This document shows, in pieces, positions 22,150 to 25,347 of a stretch of 25,347 nucleotides of DNA. The position numbers and the translations under genes were made by a program. Origin of the DNA: Prevotella sp. CAG:1058 (lineage in GTDB: Bacteria; Bacteroidota; Bacteroidia; Bacteroidales; Bacteroidaceae); the NCBI GenBank assembly GCA_000433175.1, contig HF986704.1:54703-80049 (forward strand), read 5' to 3'. Numbering within the stretch: the stretch's first letter is position 1; each line of letters begins with the position of its first letter. The notes beneath the pieces are model-generated. The model was given only the letters and a program-made list of their open reading frames with translations, made no database searches and was not told where the DNA came from.

Positions 22150-23250
22150 ATGTTGAATATATGTATCGTTGCAGGGGCAAGGCCTAACTTCATCAAGGTG
22201 GCTCCGTTGGTACGTGCCGTACAGGCTGCGGAAGCTGACGGCAAGGCTGTCGGTTTCAAGTTGGTTTATTCAGGGGCGGAGAACGACCCCACATTAGAGG
22301 CTTCATTGTTTGAAGATCTGGGCATAAACCGGCCTGATGTTTATCTTGGCGTTGACTGTCAGAACCTTAACGAGCTGACAGGACGCGTCATGTCGGAGTT
22401 CGAGAAGTATCTCGACACAACACCGACAGATGTTGTTATTGTGGTTGACGACCTTGCGTCGACAATGGCTGTAGCCATAGTTGCAAAGAAACACGGGCTT
22501 ACGCTGGCGCATCTTGTTGCCGGCACGCGCTCGTTCGACATCAAGATGCCGAAGGAAATCAACCGTCTCGTCATCGACGGACTGTCAGATTTGCTTTTCA
22601 CCGCAGGCATGGGAAGCAACAGCATAGTAAGCCGCGAGGGCGCGGAGCTGTCCCAAGTCTACATGGTTGGCAACATCCTTATGGACACGTTGCGTTTCAA
22701 CCGCTCGAGGCTTGTCCGTCCTGCAGTGCTCGACGAGTTGTCTTTGGACGGCAAGGACTATATCGTATTCACCCTGAACCGCAAGGCTTTGCTTGCCGAC
22801 GTGCAAAATCTTGGAAGCATGTTAACGTCAATGTGCCGTGCGGCAGGCGGTACAAAGATAATTGCCCCGTTACGTTCGGCAGCGGCGGAGGTTATAGCCC
22901 CGTTGGTTGAAGGTTTCGATAATATGTTCATTATCAATCCTTTGTCATACCTCGAGTTCGGCTATCTGACGTCAAACGCTAAGGGAATAGTGACCGACTC
23001 GGGCAATGTTGCCGAGGAAGCAACGTTCAACGGCGTGCCATGCGTTACCCTAAACAGCTATACCGAGCATATAGAGACAGTCAAGTTCGGCTCTAACGAG
23101 CTTGTTGGCGAGGATGCCGTAAAGCTTGGTGAAGCCGTGTCAGACATTGTCAAGGGGCAATGGAAGACGAGTTCGCTGCCCGACCGCTGGGACGGACGCA
23201 CCGCCGAACGCATCCTCCAGATACTTATGGATTTGAAATCGAACAGATAA
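22150..23250 (+). CDS. UDP-GlcNAc 2-epimerase-like protein (WecB fold) with altered catalytic residues
   Basis: This 366-residue protein matches WecB/MnaA along its length: ICIVAGARPNFIKVAPLVRA, PTDVVIVVDDLASTMAVAIV, AHLVAGTRSFDIKMPKEINR, LSDLLFTAGMGSN, VYMVGNILMDTL, GIVTDSGNVAEEATFNGVPC. The fold and UDP-site remnants are clear, but three of the four E. coli catalytic residues are changed: Glu117 is Val123 (HLVAG for HVEAG), Glu131 is Lys135 (PKEINR for PEEINR) and His213 is Asn210 (FTLNRK for VTxHRR). Only Asp101 (E. coli Asp95) remains, and the usual GTRPE is GARPN. It is unlikely to be a normal epimerase. A different reaction or a binding/regulatory role is possible. No polysaccharide genes are adjacent. 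Confidence 0.88.
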   Translation: MLNICIVAGARPNFIKVAPLVRAVQAAEADGKAVGFKLVYSGAENDPTLEASLFEDLGINRPDVYLGVDCQNLNELTGRVMSEFEKYLDTTPTDVVIVVDDLASTMAVAIVAKKHGLTLAHLVAGTRSFDIKMPKEINRLVIDGLSDLLFTAGMGSNSIVSREGAELSQVYMVGNILMDTLRFNRSRLVRPAVLDELSLDGKDYIVFTLNRKALLADVQNLGSMLTSMCRAAGGTKIIAPLRSAAAEVIAPLVEGFDNMFIINPLSYLEFGYLTSNAKGIVTDSGNVAEEATFNGVPCVTLNSYTEHIETVKFGSNELVGEDAVKLGEAVSDIVKGQWKTSSLPDRWDGRTAERILQILMDLKSNR

Positions 23251-23270
23251 ACCGCATTAAATGATTGTTT

Positions 23271-23333
23271 TAATTATGATTGCCGTTGTGTTGCGTTACT
23301 GAGTTTTGTAAACCCCGGCGGCAATCATAATTA
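23271..23333. terminator. Hairpin with 15-bp perfect arms after the epimerase-like gene
   Basis: TAATTATGATTGCCG (23271-23285) pairs with CGGCAATCATAATTA (23319-23333) around a 33-nt loop. It starts 20 nt after the stop and lies 41 nt before the SDR ATG. It lacks a U-tract, so it could be a terminator or a leader structure of the SDR gene. Confidence 0.55.
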
Positions 23334-23374
23334 TTTGTTACTGTTGAATTTATTCCTAATTACATACTGAAGAT

Positions 23375-24139
23375 ATGGAAAGAAAGGTCGCATTGATAAC
23401 CGGCGCCACAAGCGGAATAGGCGAGGCGTGCGCCAGGAAGTTTGCAAATGGCGGTTACGACCTTGTCATTACCGGGCGTAACGTGGACAGATTGAAGACT
23501 GTCGAGCAGGAGGCGAGGCAACTTGGAGCCGATGTTTTAGCGTTGGAGTTTGACGTGCGCGACCGCAAGGCGGCCGCTGCTGCCGTTGAGTCGCTCAAGG
23601 GCAAATGGGCCGTAATCGACGTTTTGATTAACAACGCAGGTCTGGCCTTGGGGCTTGACAAGGAGTATGAAGGCGACTTGGACGACTGGGAGACGATGGT
23701 TGACACCAACGTCAAGGGGCTTCTTACAATGACCCGCCTCATTGTTCCCGGCATGGTAGAGCGCAACAAGGGGCATGTAATCAATATTGGCTCGGTGGCC
23801 GGCGATGCCGCTTATGCCGGCGGAAGCGTTTATTGTGCCACTAAGGCAGCCGTGAAGGCCATCACCGACGGACTTAGAATAGACGTCGCACACACGGCGG
23901 TGCGTGTTACAAACGTCAAGCCCGGACTGGTTGAGACCAATTTCAGCGTCATACGCTTCCACGGCGACAAGCAACGTGCCGACAATGTGTATAAAGGCAT
24001 AAAGCCGCTGACGGGCGACGACATTGCCGACGTGGCTTTCTACGCAGCCAGTGCGCCAGAACATGTGCAGGTAGCAGAGGTTCTCGTGCTTGCCACCCAC
24101 CAGGCTAATGGTACGGTGGTAGACCGTAACCACGACTGA
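23375..24139 (+). CDS. Short-chain dehydrogenase/reductase (YdfG-like)
   Basis: This 254-residue classical SDR has the cofactor loop TGATSGIG (residues 9-16), Arg35 and nearby residues (ITGRNVDRL) that favour NADP(H), NNAG (86-89), the catalytic Ser140 (INIGSVAGDAAY), Tyr153 and Lys157 (YCATK), and PGLVET after the active site. The overall sequence, including KEYEGDLDDWETMVDTNVKG and the end EVLVLATHQANGTVVDR, fits the YdfG / serine 3-dehydrogenase group, which oxidises 3-hydroxy acids with NADP+. The precise substrate is not settled. It is probably monocistronic and converges on the EndA nuclease gene. Confidence 0.95.
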   Translation: MERKVALITGATSGIGEACARKFANGGYDLVITGRNVDRLKTVEQEARQLGADVLALEFDVRDRKAAAAAVESLKGKWAVIDVLINNAGLALGLDKEYEGDLDDWETMVDTNVKGLLTMTRLIVPGMVERNKGHVINIGSVAGDAAYAGGSVYCATKAAVKAITDGLRIDVAHTAVRVTNVKPGLVETNFSVIRFHGDKQRADNVYKGIKPLTGDDIADVAFYAASAPEHVQVAEVLVLATHQANGTVVDRNHD

Positions 24140-24149
24140 TAGCCGTTAG

Positions 24150-24191
24150 AAAAAGAAATACGTAGTGTCATTTCACTACGTATTTCTTTTT
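24150..24191. terminator. Shared terminator of the SDR and EndA genes, overlapping the EndA 3' end
   Basis: AAAAAGAAATACGTAGTG (24150-24167) pairs perfectly over 18 bp with 24174-24191, around the 6-nt loop TCATTT, and has a T-tract in both directions. The right arm encodes the final codons of the minus-strand nuclease gene and the loop holds its stop codon. Confidence 0.92.
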
Positions 24192-25160
24192 TCCTATTAT
24201 GTAGACTCCCTTGTCAAGGCCTTCAGTTGCTTGGCCTGGGTCTATGTCTGAACGGACTTTCACGCCGGTTATTGTGTAGACGTCAACATCGCTGATGTCT
24301 TTTGTCGGAACGGTTACGGTTATTCCGGTAGAGTAGTTGTCGTAACTGAAAGCCATGTCCTTCATGTTTCCCCAAACGTATTGCTCGAGCCCCGGATAGT
24401 CAACATACGGGTTGCGGTTGCCCTGTATGCTGTAAACGGCGTTGTTGCGGTCAATCTCCTTCTTGCTTACAGGGTCTTCCTCGGCCCAGCGCAGAAGCAT
24501 GCCGAGGCCCCAGTCTGTAAAGGCGGGGTAGGAGTTATGGTCAAGCATGTCGCTTTCCCATGTAGAAACCTTGTCCTCGTAGCAGGTTACCATGTAGAAG
24601 TAAATACGCGCGAAGTCGCCCTTGTATTCGTCGTTCGGCTCGAAAACGGTGCCGCTGTATCCTGCGATTGACGACGGTCCGAGCTTGCTGAAGCCGCCTT
24701 CAGATGTGTATGTGGGCGAGTTTGTCTCGCCGAAAGGGTAATTTGCGCGTTTTCCGTTTACATATCCGTCTGTCGGTACGAGGTGTACCAGGTCGGTGTA
24801 CATCGGGGGGTCGTCGTTAAACCAGCTCTTGGGCATGGAGTGTTCGCGGTTGTAGCAGTCGCCTTCCTTTTTGTAATTACTTCCTGATGTTACGAAGTTG
24901 TAATCCGTAACACCTGAATACATGTCCCAAACCTTGCCGTCTTCACGTGCATCGGTTGACTTGAACGCCTCCCACAGCTCGCCGTAGCCCAGCTCGCCGT
25001 GTTCCTTTATTATTTCGTAAAGAGCAGTTTTCAAGGCTTGCCCTTTATTGCCGTCGGCCTGTTGGTAATATGTGCCTGAATTGTTAGGCCCCTGTGCTAA
25101 CATTTGCACCGCCGCCATGAGCAGCGTGCTTAGCATTATTAGTGATTTGATTCTAACCAT
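24168..25160 (-). CDS. Secreted endonuclease I family nuclease with T9SS-like C-terminal tail
   Basis: This 330-residue protein has a signal peptide (about 1-22, ending MLAQ). The EndA/NucM-type nuclease domain covers about residues 40-270: the catalytic motif NREHSMPKSWF (104-114) supplies the general-base His, then DLVHLVPTDGYVNGKRANYP (123-142) and GNRNPYVDYPGLEQYVW. This is the His-Me finger fold of periplasmic and extracellular DNases. The C-terminal VDVYTITGVKV ... GLDKGVYIIGKKKYVVK resembles a type IX secretion sorting tail, suggesting surface or extracellular location. It probably degrades environmental DNA for nutrients. Array copy D lies 50 nt upstream. No standard promoter box is seen between them. 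Confidence 0.93.
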   Translation of the reverse strand: MVRIKSLIMLSTLLMAAVQMLAQGPNNSGTYYQQADGNKGQALKTALYEIIKEHGELGYGELWEAFKSTDAREDGKVWDMYSGVTDYNFVTSGSNYKKEGDCYNREHSMPKSWFNDDPPMYTDLVHLVPTDGYVNGKRANYPFGETNSPTYTSEGGFSKLGPSSIAGYSGTVFEPNDEYKGDFARIYFYMVTCYEDKVSTWESDMLDHNSYPAFTDWGLGMLLRWAEEDPVSKKEIDRNNAVYSIQGNRNPYVDYPGLEQYVWGNMKDMAFSYDNYSTGITVTVPTKDISDVDVYTITGVKVRSDIDPGQATEGLDKGVYIIGKKKYVVK

Positions 25161-25209
25161 ATTTTAATTCGTTTTTTTATGATTGTATAACAAGCTGATA
25201 TTCAATGTG

Positions 25210-25297
25210 TTGTAAAAGACCGTCTTTTAGCTTCCAAAAGGTTACCTTTTACGTGCTAAAAGGTTATGTTTCGGCTTGCAAAAGACCGCCTTTTGGA
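25210..25297. repeat. 88-bp intergenic array of four 22-bp modules (copy D)
   Basis: The modules are 25210-25231, 25232-25253, 25254-25275 and 25276-25297. Half-sites read AAAAGA/TCTTTT, AAAAGG/CCTTTT, AAAAGG/TGTTTC and AAAAGA/CCTTTT. Modules 1 and 4 share the centre CCG and modules 2 and 3 share TTA. It lies 49 nt upstream of the EndA start codon, in the expected promoter region. The final 50 nt of the window (25298-25347) show no feature I can support. Confidence 0.84.
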
Positions 25298-25347
25298 ATT
25301 TCAGCGGTTTTCTGACAGATTGCCTGAGGTATTTTACCCCGTTCCGC

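Overview
The window looks like a chromosomal stretch from a member of the Bacteroidales, most likely a Prevotella-like genus. The evidence is the repeated Bacteroidetes-type promoter (a -33 TTG/TTTG, 19-20 bp, then a -7 TAnnTTTG), the weak Shine-Dalgarno sites, an outer-membrane barrel with an N-terminal carboxypeptidase-regulatory-like domain, a secreted PL1-type pectate lyase, and a secreted EndA nuclease with a C-terminal tail resembling a type IX sorting domain. The genus is inferred; no rRNA is present to settle it.

Layout. Left end (minus strand): a metA - U32 peptidase pair, the U32 gene cut by the window edge. MetA carries the glutamate that marks acetyl-CoA rather than succinyl-CoA use. 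Positions 1694-3154 hold a compact redox-stress module: a flavodoxin-fold NAD(P)H/FMN oxidoreductase and an NTF2-like protein, divergent from an HxlR regulator, with a perfect 17-bp inverted repeat between the promoters. A long barrel protein (3826-6153) follows, then an unusual protein (6344-7297) joining a DprA/SLOG-like N-terminus to two tandem PUR/PC4-like repeats, then a DjlA-like co-chaperone, an HsdR_N-only PD-(D/E)xK protein divergent from holA (DNA polymerase III delta), a long AT-rich gap, an XRE regulator, and pyrK-pyrD (overlapping by 13 nt) for pyrimidine synthesis. Next are pectate lyase and, convergent across a 25-bp-arm hairpin, a TraB/GumN protein; aroC and slyD follow on the minus strand. 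The right part holds a small secreted LTxxQ-like protein, flavodoxin plus DUF2023, NfeD plus SPFH, a UDP-GlcNAc 2-epimerase homologue that has lost most catalytic residues, a short-chain dehydrogenase, and the convergent EndA nuclease.

The most unusual structure is a dispersed intergenic element seen four times (3349-3436, 8365-8452, 18175-18262, 25210-25297). Each copy is exactly 88 bp, made of four contiguous 22-bp modules with the pattern N4-AAAAGG-N3-CCTTTT-N3. Every module keeps at least one intact or near-intact half-site. In several copies a lost half is replaced by sequence complementary to a neighbouring module, so hairpins are kept. I do not know its function.

Other points of interest are a possible minus-strand small RNA between aroC and the TraB gene, an iron-box-like repeat ahead of flavodoxin, and a terminator hairpin that encodes the last codons of EndA and has its stop codon in the loop.
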